Shown in pieces: positions 12,604 through 23,990 of a stretch of DNA of 64,000 bases. Positions within the stretch are counted from its first letter, which is position 1. Each line of letters starts with the position of its first letter. The notes beneath the pieces were generated by a model. That model made no database searches and was not told where the DNA came from. It saw only the letters and a program-made list of their open reading frames with translations. Both the position numbers and the translations under genes were made by a program. This DNA is from Phylloscopus collybita (Eukaryota > Chordata > Aves > Passeriformes > Phylloscopidae), in contig JAJNNQ010000003.1 of NCBI GenBank assembly GCA_027886175.1, positions 2,378,001-2,442,000 on the forward strand, read 5' to 3'.

Positions 12604-15600
12604 CACAGGTGAGGTTTGAAAGAAAAGGAGAAGCCTTTGCCTAAAAGACAAAACAGTGTAACAGTGTAAAAGGAATTTATAAATAATTTTCCTTCCAATC
12701 CAGACAAGAAACATAATGAACACATAGGAAATTAAAAGAAATCTTCTATTTGTGTGTCTCATTCAAAGTAGATTTAAACCCAATATGTTTTACCCACAGG
12801 GGGAGAAAAAGTTGTTTTGTCACTGGTGTCAAATCCAAGACCTTGGGTCATTTTAAGAGAGGTGAAACAAACAAAAACAAAAAAAAATCCTGAAACCTTG
12901 AGTACCTTGAGCACAAGCAAAATATCAAATATCTGTGTGGATCTGTAGAGCTGTTGGCAATGCTCTGGATTTTACTCTCCATGGAAACGAACATTTTTTT
13001 TAAAATTTTTTTTATATAAAAATTGAACCCTGAAGTCTCCTTTTCAATGAAATGTCACTCTCCTCTTGTGGAAAACAAACCTTTGCAGGAAAACAATGTC
13101 CTGTGAGCCCTCTCTCTCCCTGATTTCTCTGAGGAGTGGGAGGAAAATCTTTTGCCCAATCCTATTTTTAAGTTTAGTTTTGCCTCTTGATTCCTGGGAA
13201 GTACTTGGCAGGTACTTTTTTTTTTTTATCATTATTCTTCCCTGACAGCTGGGAGCTTCACCTGGGTTGTAGGGCTTGTCCTCCTCTTCCCAAATCCAGA
13301 GTGACTTGTGCAATTCCCATGACTGGGAACCCAGTACTTTGTGATGATTATTCATTCCCATTTGAATTCTGGTGTGAATAAGTGGGAATTGGAGAGCTGG
13401 CCCAGTATCTGGAGATAACCCACAGTGCCATGGAGTGTGGGGCTGGCATCAAGGAGAGGAAAGGGAGATCTGATTTAGATAAAGGGATTGTCATTCTGGG
13501 GACATAAAAAAAAAAAAAAACAGCAACAACAAAAAAAGCAAACAACCAACAAAACTTCAGAAATCTGTTCCAGATTCTTAACCCCATGTTAATTCTGTGG
13601 CAGAATATGACAACCAGGGAGAAAAAGCCAGGTTATCTCTCTCCATTCGTGATCTTCTTCTTTTTATTCCTGAGGCCTGGCCACTTTTGTCAGAGTGCTC
13701 AAGGAGCTGAACCTGCAGAACCATGTCAAAAAACTCCTCTTATCTTTTTGGCTGCAGAAATGACATTTTTAATTTTAAGACCTGGGCCATTTTCTGTGGG
13801 GAAGAGTCATCCTGAATTGATAAGCAAATGATAATTGCACTTTTTTTTTTCCCTAAGTGGGGATGTGTGGTGTGAATTCTGTAGAAGGCAGTAATTATGA
13901 TTTTGGTTAGAGTGAGCTATGAAATTGTGTAGGCTTCAAAGCACCCAAACCCATCAAATTTCCTTTTGAGCCAGAGTGCCACAAATTCACAGAGGAGCAG
14001 ATCTGATCTCTTTCCTAACGTACATGAGTTATGAAAAAAAAAATTAAGATATTGTATTCTACTTGCTGGATTAGAAAATAGAAATAACTGGAAGAGTGTT
14101 CTGGTATTTCAGGCACTCGAAAGCCCAGAATTGAATGCAAGACATTGATTTTTCCCTTCCAGTAATTGTTCCTAAGAAAACCAGCTTACTCCACAAAAGA
14201 GAAAGGAATGGATGAATGTCTGCACGTCAACCAACCTCTTGTTGAAATATGTGATGGTTTGTATTGATAAATAGATGGGCAGAGAAAAGTCGGGAAACTC
14301 GAAGCCAGAATCAGTCATTTACTTATGAAATAATGATTGGATTTCCCAAAAAGCACTCCCACAAAAGGGCTTTCACTGCAGTGGAGTGAGAAGTTCAGGC
14401 TGGAAGCGTGCAGACTTGGAAGTCTGGCATACCTGCAGCCAGGGGAAAAAAAAAAAAAAAGAAAAAAGAAAAAAAAGCAGGATCAAACCTCCAGGTGTTT
14501 GTTCAGCACGTTTTCTTTTAATTTCATTTTTACATCTGTTCTGCAACCTTTCGGGCTCTGCTCAGAGTTAAGGCAACGATTCCAAATGGCTGGAGTGGAA
14601 AACATTTTCTCTGATTCCGAGCTGGAAAATTGAACCAGCGGGTGAGCACAGGTAGGCAACTGCTTTATGGGAAGAGCAAATGGTTCTGTGATTGCTGAGG
14701 TAAAAGTGCTTCTGGAAACCAGAAATATATAAGAAAATATATAAGAAACCAATCATGAGCCTTAGCAACTCCGGGCTCACAGTGCCTTTATATTGGAAAG
14801 AAGCAATTTTTAGGTGTGCTGGAAGATTTGCTGAGGTTCAATTTTCCAGTTTTTATTTAGTCCTTTCATTCAGTCTATTGTGTTTTTTTAAAAAAAAATA
14901 AAATAAAATACAAATTCCCTCTGGCGTGAATGGAGTGGTTTCTCCTTTCGGTTCTGTTTGTTAATCATTCCATTAAACACCCCAAATGTTTAGAGCCTGA
15001 AAGGACACTTATTTCTGAGTGTGCAGCTGGGTGGGATCCAGGGCAAGTTAAAGATGATGCTTGAGAGATCTTCCTGAGTGAGGTTATTTTCCTGGCAGAG
15101 CTACAGTGAGGGCTGGCATTCAATGCCATTTTGCAGTTTTTCTGATGGAACATTTCACACCTATTGCTGGGAAAAGAAAGAATTATTCAGCTTATGCTTA
15201 CTGGAGCTGATGGATACCCTAAAATCAATTTAAGCACGTCTCCTGATTGAGGAACTAGAGGGGCTTTAACATGCATCTCAATGTTTTATTACTGCTTCAA
15301 TTTGCAAGGTTAATTTGAAAAACATGCCCTCAGCTTAATAATTGAGACTCTTTTTTTATTTACGAGGGTTCTTCAGTGATTTGTTTATTAATCCAATTGC
15401 AAACAGATGGTGGTGAGTTGGGGTTGTTTTTGGTTTTGGTTTTTTTTTTCTTTTTTTTTTTTTTCTGGCTGTGTTTCTCTCCCATCTGACCTCATTGAGA
15501 GGTTTCCCAGTCAGCTGAATGGCGAAAATTTGGTTTAGGCTTGAGGTTCCAGGCAAATCCTTGAAAGAAGGTGGTTCATATGCAAAGATGGCCCAGGAAG

Positions 15601-16240
15601 GTAATGATGAACAAAAACAACACCTGAGGTTTCCTTGTAGGCACAGGAGGGTTCACATCTATTCCACAGCTGGGGAGAGGCTTTGTCAGAGTGAAGCTAA
15701 AAAAATAAAAAAAGTGACCAAAACCATTTTTGTTTTCTTGCCACATTTTTCCTGGTGTGTTTTGTGCTGTGACAGGGAATTCAGTGGCAGCAGATGCATC
15801 TCCCTTGTCCCCTCCAAATATTTTGTTAATTGAACAAACTCTGATCTTAAAATACTTAAGAGGAATTTGTGCTGCATGAGGTGAAGTTACTCCTGTAAAA
15901 ATTTTATTTGCTGGGTTGTTTTTTTTTTTGGTTTTTTTTTTTTTGGCATTACATGAAGACAGATTGGATCAGAGAAGTCCAATCAATCTGGTACCTGAGC
16001 AATTTTACCTTATAAATGCAAAGTGCAGAATTGCTGAAATTCATCAATTTTTTTTTTCCCCCCTCATTAATATTAGAGGGAAAAAAACCCCAGTCATCTT
16101 TGGAAAAGTTCAATAATATTTTATCTAATGAAGAATGCTCATGCCTCATTTATTTCTGGAAAATTCCATCCCTTTTAAGTAGCTGGTACTTTTTAATTTA
16201 TTTTTTAAGAACCAGGCCTTTCCAATATTCATTCTTGTGC
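12602..16240. other. unique noncoding sequence with frequent A/T homopolymers
   Basis: Homopolymer-rich spots lie near 13509-13522, 14446-14476, 14885-14910, 15440-15464 and 15919-15945. No gene or interspersed repeat was recognised across about 3.6 kb. Confidence 0.5.
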
Positions 16241-16265
16241 TATTATTATTATTATTATTATTATT
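16241..16265. repeat. (TAT)n microsatellite
   Basis: About eight units of TAT. It encodes a Tyr run in a 165-codon open frame (16016-16513, +) that shows no other protein-like feature. Confidence 0.95.
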
Positions 16266-17413
16266 TCAATAACCATGCCTCCCCATCATTCCTCCAAGCT
16301 GGTTTTAGCAAGGACACAGAGGTGACAGCCAGGACTGGTGAAGGGTGGTTTTGGGAAAGGTTTTTCTGGATATTTTTGCAGGAAACCCCTGTGAGCTGGG
16401 GATTTGTGTTGGTGTTGAGAGTTCCTGCTCTGAGATGCAGTGGCTTTGTTTGGTTTTTTTTTTTCTGCCTTTTGAGCCTTGCAGTGACTGTGGGATGTTT
16501 TATCTTCCCATAAATTTAAATTACTGCTTTCCCCAAGCACCTACAGGAGATTTCCAAGAAGAAAACTGCTGTGACCTCGGTGGGTTTGCACAGAGTATTT
16601 CACCAGCCATTAGGGGTGGGTTATGATTTAATCCATTTTCAACTCTTCCTGTAAGTACTTATATTTTCCACTTAATTGTGTCCATTTGATCCTCAGCAGT
16701 CCTTCAGGAGACAAAGTTATTGGACCATTATCCAGTCATGAGGCATTGATTTGTGCTATATAAAGAATGTATGGATCTTGCTCTTTCAAAATGGGAACAC
16801 CTCGTTGTACTTGATCTTGTAAATGGGAGAAGACTTCTCCCTCTGTGAACTTCTGGCTGAAATCTCTCCAGATCACAATTTTCATTTTCATTTTTTTGTT
16901 TTTAACAACGTGCTGCTTGCAACACCCTTAGAAATGGGATCTGGATTTTCCTTGCAGCCTTTGGATGATGATATTTTTAGTCCAATGAAGTCGTATGCCT
17001 AAAACAAGAGGAGCAGGGCTGTTCATGGGATGGAATTGGGTTTTGTTCAAGAAAACACTGTGTTAAAGAGGAGTGGGGATTGGCAAAACTGGGTGAGCAT
17101 CTCTAAAGGTTGGTGTCTGTGGTGTCTCCTCAGCACCACCAGCTTCAGAAGGGTGAGCCAGAGCTGCAGTGAGAGCCCTGAAAGGGTGTCAGGGATTCTG
17201 GTGTCCTCCTGCTGCACTAATTCAACTCATAACCTTTGCCCTTATCACTAATTCTGTGGAAGCTCTGTTGCACAGTTTAGCTGGCATTGGGATTTAGCTG
17301 GGAACTGGGTCTTCATGTGCTTTGGAGCTCATTTTATTTTATTGAAGAGTGTTTCTCTTTGGCTCTTCAGTACAAAATGCTCATAATAAGAAATATCAGA
17401 TTTGGTCCCCAAA
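16266..17413. other. unique noncoding sequence
   Basis: No gene or repeat was recognised beyond a short T run near 16455-16465. Confidence 0.5.
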
Positions 17414-17515
17414 ATTCACAGAACCACAGAGTATCCTGAGTGGGAAGGGAGCACAGGGATCATCCAGGACACCTCAACAATCCCACCCTGTGCCTGGAGC
17501 ATTGCCCAAAGGCTA
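17414..17515 (-). mobile_element. CR1 LINE 3' tail (ATCCTGAG class)
   Basis: On the plus strand this reads CAGAACCACAGAGTATCCTG, GAGTGGGAAGGGAGCACAGG, GATCATCCAGGACA, and ACAATCCCACCCTGTGCC. It matches the reverse complement of the CR1 tail class seen at 11114-11278. About 100 bp is recognisable; homology may continue weakly beyond the stated end. Confidence 0.75.
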
Positions 17516-18651
17516 TTTTCTGCCTAAAATCCATCACCTTGACCCACCTGCCTCACCCAGTGACTCTCTACCCTATAGATCCCTATAGAAGCAATGCCCA
17601 CCAACCCATATCCTCCTTCCCCAAGCTGAATTTTCTGCAATCCAAAATCCTTTCTGTTCCTAAATTTGTGATGAATGTTGCTGCTGCCTTCCTCTAGGTT
17701 GTTGGTTTTGGTTTTGTTGTTGTGTTTGTTTGTTTGTTTGTTTGTTACTGGGGTGTTTTTTTTCTTGTTGTTATTGTTGTTGTTGTTGGGTTTTTTTTTT
17801 AGAGTACTTTCATTTGCTACCAGTGCAAACAATGCCTCTAACTACTGCTAAACTCCAGCTGACAGCACCCTTATGCTAATGTGGCAAATAATAGGGCCAC
17901 TTTGTTATCAAGCAAATAATTTAAAATACATAAAGAGGAATTCATTACCATCAGTCATAAAAGCAATGAGAGAAGGAAGGCAGCTTTTCACAAGGCCATA
18001 AAACATGGCTGGTGGAGCTCACCTCACAGCACAATCATCCAGGAGCAAACGATGCCATAAAATCAGCCTTGCCATCCTTAATTGCTTAATTAACACCGGA
18101 TTTTAAAGCAGAATTTTAACACAAGGAGCTGCTAAGCTCTGCAGAGATTCACCTGAGATAAAATGTAGGCAAGTGAAGTGATTTTTAATTTGTTTACAGC
18201 AGACCTCGTGCCAGCCTTTCCCGCAGCTGCCGTTGCAAGGATCAGCTTTGGCTCCTGATTCCAGCCATTGCAGGGCAGGACATGCCAAAATATTCTGGAT
18301 TTCTGAGCTGTCACCCTCCCAGGTCATTTGTCTGGAAGAGTGATAGCATCAGCATGGAGCAGCAGGGACATTTTTAGGGGAATATTTATTTATTACTCCA
18401 GAGTGTTGCCATAGGATGGCATCCAGTGATTCAGGAACAGAGCCTTTGACACCAGAAATGGGAGCCAGATTAAAAAGTGTCTTCAAATGTAGGGTGGCAT
18501 TTTGTGGAGCCTCAATTAATTAAGTCATTAATTAAGTGCTGTGGGGGTCTTTTCCTGAGAGGAGCTCTGTGTGGTGATGCTCTGGCTGCATTTGTAGGTG
18601 GGAATTCCACTGAGCTGGAATCTCACAAAGTTGTTTGCTGCCTAAAACTCC
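17516..18651. other. mostly unique sequence with T-rich simple repeats
   Basis: A (GTTT)n run lies at 17724-17745 and a (GTT)n/poly-T run at 17766-17803. The rest is AT-rich unique sequence without a recognisable gene. Confidence 0.55.
17724..17803. repeat. (GTTT)n and (GTT)n simple repeats
   Basis: Five to six GTTT units, then poly-T, then interrupted GTT units and a T run. On the minus strand this yields runs of Asn and Lys codons that should not be read as protein. Confidence 0.92.
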
Positions 18652-18948
18652 CCTGCAGAGAAGTTGTAGCCAGGTGGGAGTCGCTCTTCTCTCCCAGGTG
18701 ACAAGAGGAAACAGCCTCAAGTTGCACCAGAGGGGGTTTAGGTTGGATATTGGGAAAAAATTCCTTCACCAAAAGGGCTGTCAAGAATTGGAACAGGCTG
18801 CCCAGGGAGGGTTGGAGTCACCATTCCTGGAAGGGTTCAGAAAATGTGTGGATGTGGTGTTTAGGAACATGGATTAGTGGGAGACTTGGTGTTGGTGGAC
18901 TTGATGATTTTGGAAGTCTTTCCCAACTGGAATAATTTTATGATCATG
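18652..18948 (+). mobile_element. CR1 LINE 3' tail, well preserved
   Basis: In order it reads CCAGGTGGGAGTCGCTCTTC, CTCAAGTTGCACCAGAGGGG, TTAGGTTGGATATTGGG, AACAGGCTGCCCAGGGAGG, and TTGATGATTTTGGAAGTC, ending in AATTTTATGATCATGG. These are the successive landmarks of the avian CR1 3' region. It is about 295 bp, 5'-truncated, and the longest sense-strand tail in the first half of the window. It belongs to the class with a GGTTGGACTTGATGATC-type end. Confidence 0.93.
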
Positions 18949-19514
18949 GCTTGGAAAGGCTGTGGACAAGTTATACTTTATTTTTTCTCCTGTGTGGTTC
19001 GGTTTGGTTTGGGCGTTGTTTTTTGGGTCCTTTGGTTGATTTTGGGTCGTTTTTTTTGTTGTTGTTGTTGTTGTCTTGGGCCTGGTGAAGCCCAGAGACT
19101 GTGAAGAGAAGGCTCAGCCTGTATCAAAGCTCTCCCATTTTACAATGTTCCTACCCAGTGGTTTCAGTGCCTGGCTGACAGAGCCACACATCAACGTCGT
19201 TAACTCGGTGCCAGTTCAGGGATAATCGATGGATTTACAGGTGACACTCTCCCAGATGGGAACACTCCTTTGACTGATGGGTTACTGCTCCTCTGTCACT
19301 TGAAATTAAGCAAATAAATTAGCTCCAAGTTCTGTGGGGAGTGAAATGCAGCTGGAATGGGAGCAAAAATTCAAAGTAACCGATTTAAAATGCAGCTCAG
19401 GTCATCATTTTCCAGTTATCCTGTTTGCTCCACTTCTGCAGTTCCTACTTTCCTGAGCCACTTATAAAATAACACTTTACTGAGAGTGAAAGGATGGTTG
19501 CAGAAAACAAAACC

Positions 19515-19685
19515 TTTTATTTATTTATTTACTTACTTACTTACTTATTTATTATAATAGTAAAGTATTTCTTAAAATAGTAAACAATTTTTATTTCTTA
19601 AAACAGTAAAAGTTTTATTTCTTACAAATAGTAAAGTAATAAATAGTAAAAATTTATTTAATAGTAAATATAAAAGTAATTATAG
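19515..19685. repeat. (TTTA)n/(CTTA)n microsatellite plus ATAGTAAA-rich AT block
   Basis: TTTA units give way to four CTTA units and then TTTA again, ending at about 19554. The next 130 bp carry six or more copies of the word AGTAAA at irregular spacing, separated by TTTATTTCTTA-like sequence. This suggests a decayed minisatellite. Confidence 0.85.
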
Positions 19686-21021
19686 GCTTGTAACAGTGAA
19701 ATTACCTGAATTTGATCTCTTTTTTTTTAGAAATTCCAGGAGATTTTTCAATGCTGATCCTAGCCCATGAAATAATTGTTCAGCCTGCTGCTCCCCTCCT
19801 GCCCTGGGAACAACTTCCATGGGAATTGCTGGGCTGGTGGCTGCAGGGAGGCCACCTGCACACAGGTGACAGCTCTGCCTGTGTCCAGGGACAATCTAGA
19901 GACTGGAAAATTAAATCCACTTTTTTATTTCCCAGTTTCTGAGGCAGCTCTGCCTAAAAAGAATGGATTTATGGGAGGTAACACCATGGTAGCACTTTAC
20001 CTATTTATTTATTGAGCTTTATTATGAAACACAGAAGCTGTAGGATCAGGACTTTGGGAATCCATGGAGTGTAGGCATGTGAGCATCAGGAATTCTCTGA
20101 AATCCAGTTGCAGACATGGAAATTCCAAAAGAAATTCCAAAAGAACAACCATTAGCCCAAGAGAGGCTTTGGTTCCAGGACAAGCTCCCCTCACTTTCTC
20201 TCTGTCAGCCACAATGGCTTCCCATGGACGTGTCCTTGAGCCCAACATAAAAATACCCTGGGAATAAAATGTTCTTTTGCAACTTCCCAGTGCTCCTCAA
20301 AAGTGAAAAATGAGGGAAAAACAAGGGTATGAAATCCTACCTTTTCCTTTGGCTGTGTGAAGCCTACTTGACACCAAATTTCCTTTTCTTGCAGTTAAAA
20401 ATGCATATTCTCCTATGCTGCTCTTGGAAGCACGTTCCAAAGGAAAATGTTTGGATGGGAGACTTGAAAAATAATTATTTGTTTTCCTGCAAGACACCCT
20501 GTGCAATCTAAGCAAATAGAAATAGCGCTCCCAAAATAGGAACTATTGTTTCTATTTGTGCTGCTTCATCAAGTGAACCACTTCATGATCCTGTTCCTTT
20601 ATCAAGGAGACATTTAAATGGAGGAAATGATTTTTAATACTAGGGCAGAAATTAATTTCATGCATCTGCTGGCAAATGCCTACTATCAAGAACCGAGTAA
20701 ACAAACATTTGCACATCTGCTCCTGCTCTGTGACAACAGGATTCAAATCAGAAAGGAAGTTGGGGTTTGCTTTTTAACTTCCTAAAGGCTGTAGTTTGCC
20801 ATTTAAAACGTTGTGAAGTGCAGAAGAAGAACAGAACACGATTCTGTAGCCAGGATGAGGTAGAAAAATGTCCTTGGTGGTGATACTATGAATCTTTGGT
20901 ACCAGCTACTCCTTTTTACTCCTTTTTAGTTTAGTGGTGTGTTTTAGTTTGGTGTTTGAGCAAGTCCAAGTCCTGCACATGGGGTTAGTGGGAGAAATTT
21001 CTCTGAAGATGCTCCTCACCG

Positions 21022-21071
21022 TTTTTTTGTTTTGTTTTGTTTTGTTTTGTGTTTGTTTTTTTTTTTTTTTT
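21022..21071. repeat. (TTTTG)n and poly-T
   Basis: Five TTTTG units, then GTTTG and a long T run. Confidence 0.93.
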
Positions 21072-21406
21072 GGATTAGGGTGGTAAAATCTGAGACAGCC
21101 AATCAGCCTGTCATTCAGGCTGCTCTCATTCTTGGAAAGGTCCTGCTCTTGGACAAGCTGGAAGCTGGAGCCATAAACCTGGCAAGTTCCTGGGCTGGGA
21201 AGGCAGAGGAGCTTCTGCTGCTGGAGGTGAGAGCAAGCCAAAAGCAGCAGGTCTGTGCTTTTCCTGTCCTGAAGCTTTGAGGAAGTTTCTAGGTCTTTCC
21301 ATGGCTGTTTTTGTGTGGTATAAAGGTATTGGGTGAGTAGGGACAGCTGAAAAGTGCTGGTGCAGGCTGAAATAAAAATCTCATGAGACAGACCAAATGC
21401 ATTTGG

Positions 21407-21480
21407 TCATAGAATCATGGGATGGTTTGGGTTGGAAGGGACCTTAAAGATCATATCATTCCACCCCTGCTATGGGCAGG
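21407..21480 (-). mobile_element. CR1 LINE 3' end, distal part of a split copy
   Basis: On the plus strand it begins TCATAGAATCATGGGATGG, continues GGTTGGAAGGGACCTTAAAG and ATTCCACCCCTGCTATGGGC, and stops abruptly after GGGCAGG. The remaining part of the same CR1 tail resumes at 21864. CR1 copies are normally truncated at the 5' end only, so an interruption is more likely than two independent insertions. Confidence 0.88.
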
Positions 21481-21863
21481 TGAAAGAATTATAAAGAAAG
21501 GCCTCATAAAATCAGGGCTGCTCTGCTAAATTGCCAAAGTTAACCTGTCACTTCTTCTAAGGAATTTGCAAGTTCCCATACAAAAACAATCTTGGTATGA
21601 AAACTCGTTAGCACAACAACCTATTCCTGAGTTAAAAACAAATGTACCTGCAATAACAATGGATTTGTCCCATGAGAATCAGGAAAGAAAATAGGTAACC
21701 AACCCAAGAATAGAGAGATTTGATGGACAAGTGGAATACCTGTTACTAACCAACAGAGTAATTGGCAAGAAAGCCATGAACCAATTAAAGCTGCATAAAA
21801 TGAGTTGTGAAAATACAGAATTGGCTTTTCCTGCATGGAGATAATGCAGTCTCAGCTACCTTA
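21481..21863. mobile_element. probable ~0.4-kb insertion splitting a CR1 copy
   Basis: The sequence between the two CR1 halves is about 383 bp, AT-rich, without open frames of note and unlike CR1. The edges repeat: CTGCTATGGGCAGG at 21467-21480 and CTGCAATAGGCAGG at 21864-21877 match at 12 of 14 positions. Starting the insert at TGAAAG (21481) and ending it at ACTGCA (21868) gives TG...CA termini and a 9-bp imperfect direct repeat. This could be a solo LTR or another retroposon. The family is not recognised and the exact borders are uncertain because the repeat overlaps CR1 sequence. Confidence 0.55.
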
Positions 21864-22148
21864 CTGCAATAGGCAGGGACACCTGCCACTGTCCCAGGCT
21901 GCTCCCAGCCCCAGTGTCCAACCTGGCCTTGGGCACTGCCAGGGGTCCAGGGCAGCCACAGCTGCTCTGGGAATCCCATCCCATCCCATCCCATCCCATC
22001 CCATCCCATCCCATCCCATCCCATCCCATCCCATCCCATCCCATCCCCTTCTCACCCTCCCAGGGAACAATTCCTTCCCAATAACTGATCACACCCATCC
22101 CCCTGTGAGTTTGAAGCAATTTTCCCTTTCCCTAGTCCATCTCTTGAG
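21864..22148 (-). mobile_element. CR1 LINE 3' region, proximal part of a split copy
   Basis: After the interruption it reads AGGCAGGGACACCTGCCACT, GTCCCAGGCTGCTCCCAGC, AACCTGGCCTTGGGCACTGC and CAGCCACAGCTGCTCTGGG. It then enters a pentanucleotide expansion and resumes with CTCACCCTCCCAGGGAACAA and GAGTTTGAAGCAATTTTCCC. It is the 5' continuation of the fragment at 21407-21480. Confidence 0.9.
21974..22047. repeat. (TCCCA)n microsatellite inside CR1
   Basis: Fourteen uninterrupted TCCCA units plus TCCC. The array sits where other CR1 copies here have a single CCATCCCA (see 3660-3667), so it grew from a CR1-internal seed. On the minus strand it spells repeating Gly-Met-Gly-Trp-Asp, which produces spurious open frames. 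Confidence 0.98.
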
Positions 22149-23917
22149 AAAGCTGTTGGCTAAAAGGACTCATTTTGGGAAGTTCTGGCTTTCCTGCCTG
22201 GCTCTGTTTGCTTTCTCAAGTGTCGGATGCCACACGAGTGTGTTTCAGACTACAGGGTACAGTGGGAAGTGGTCTCTGAAGAGCATTTTGCCCAAACACT
22301 TCTGCAGTGTGTACTGAACAGAAATTGAATTTTCCTTTGGCTGTAGCTTTACTCCTGGAGTGTGTTTTGGATGGTGGTGATATTCCAGGAATAGCCATAG
22401 AGGCACCAGAAAAGACGGGAATGTCTCCACGGGGAGGATGGTGCCAGACAGCTGATTACACACTATAAATAGAGATTTAAATTTGGTTTAAGCAGTCGGT
22501 GGAAGGCATCATTTAAATCACTCACAGACACATGCAGTACAAGCATAATAACATATTTCATTCTGACAGTGACTGGAGTTAATTCTCAGGTTGGATTTTT
22601 TGACATCTGGCTCCTCACAACACATCCCAAAAAGGTCCTAACAGAGCAAGAACGCTGATCCTGCTCCACAGATCGAGCAGGAGAGCAAATAAAGCCTTTG
22701 TGGCAGGGGTTGTGCATCATTAGCTCTGATCTCCTGGCCACAGGTGGCATTGCTAAAATGGCATTGCTAAGAGAAAAGCAGGAAACCCCCCACCCCACCC
22801 CAAATCTAAGCCAGTTTAAAGGTAACACTGTTTTCATATCCTCAGAAACACGGAGGAGGGAGATTAGAGAATATGATTGATTATTTGGAAACTACAGCTG
22901 ATGCTTTTAAGATGCACTCAGGAATTCTCCGGGTTTTCTTGTTTTCCCGTGTCCCTAATATAAATCATCACAGAAGGTAAAAAATGGATCAGAGGTGGCA
23001 TTCCCAGAATTTCTCCTCACACAAGCAGGAAAGCAGAGCATTTCTTTCTTTTCTTTTTGCTCATTAACTGCAGTAGGAGCAATTCTACTTCCCTTGAAGT
23101 CAGTGAGACCTTTCCCATTATCCTTCTGTGGGGCCCAGACCTCACCTTAAAAACTGCTGAGGCAGAGTCTCATAGAAAACTTATTGGAGTCAATGGAATT
23201 TCTTCTCCTGATTTTAGTGGATTTTGCCTCAGGCTCAGAATGGACAGGATGTTGATATTACATCAGTGGTGGCTCCAAGTGCTGAGCCCTCCTTTCGTTG
23301 CTCCTGAACAATAAAATGCAGTTTGTTAGCAACAAGGAGACAGGTTTTTTTCTGAGCTCTTGTGAACCCTCTGACTCTGCCTTCAGAGCAATCTGAGGAT
23401 GCTGTGTGCTGTTTAAATTCAACCCCAAAAACTCACTGATAGCTGCACATGGCACACAAAAAACCCTCGTATTTCAGCCACCCCAATTAGGCACAAGAAA
23501 AACAGAAGAATTTTTTTTTTTTTCCCCAAATTAAAAGCACTAAACCTTAATAGGGGGGAGAAAAAAAAAAAAGTGTAGGGCACAAACATCTTGAATTAAA
23601 ATACCTGGTTTTGGATGGGTGAAACAGAGCATGGAGTAAATCTCCTCAAATAAAATACCAGCACTCTGGAGGATTAGCTGCATGCTCTATTTCCCCCTCA
23701 CAAATGTGCCACGGAGTGCTGGGCACTCACCCCTGCCCTGCTGGAGTCAGGGTGTGTTATCTCCCTGATGCAGATCCAGCCAGCCCTTGTCAACCTGTTG
23801 AACTCGGGGGCTCTCCAGCTGTAGCTGTTTATTGGAGGTGACAAAGTGATCACCCTGCTGGAAAACAGTCATGTTCCTCCTGCAGGCAGATGCAGCCATG
23901 CTCTAGAGCAAAGGTGT

Positions 23918-23990
23918 GATGAGTTAATTAATTTGGAGCCCCTCTTTTAACCTGGCTGTAAGCGAGGGGCTCCAAATTAATTAACACATC
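23918..23990. repeat. inverted repeat, 27-bp arms
   Basis: The left arm is 23918-23944 and the right arm 23964-23990, with a 19-base spacer. The arms pair at 26 of 27 positions and centre on TTAATTAATTTGGAGCCCC. No transposon termini or flanking duplication were identified. Confidence 0.92.

Larger units (their letters stand above)
18949..21406. other. unique noncoding sequence with simple repeats
   Basis: It contains (GTT)n at 19058-19074, the TTTA/CTTA tract at 19515-19685 and (TTTTG)n at 21022-21071. No gene was recognised. Confidence 0.5.

Noticed and set aside
21785..22119. Minus-strand frames with Gly-Met-Gly-Trp-Asp repeats
   Set aside because: They are translations of the TCCCA microsatellite and CR1, not a repeat protein.
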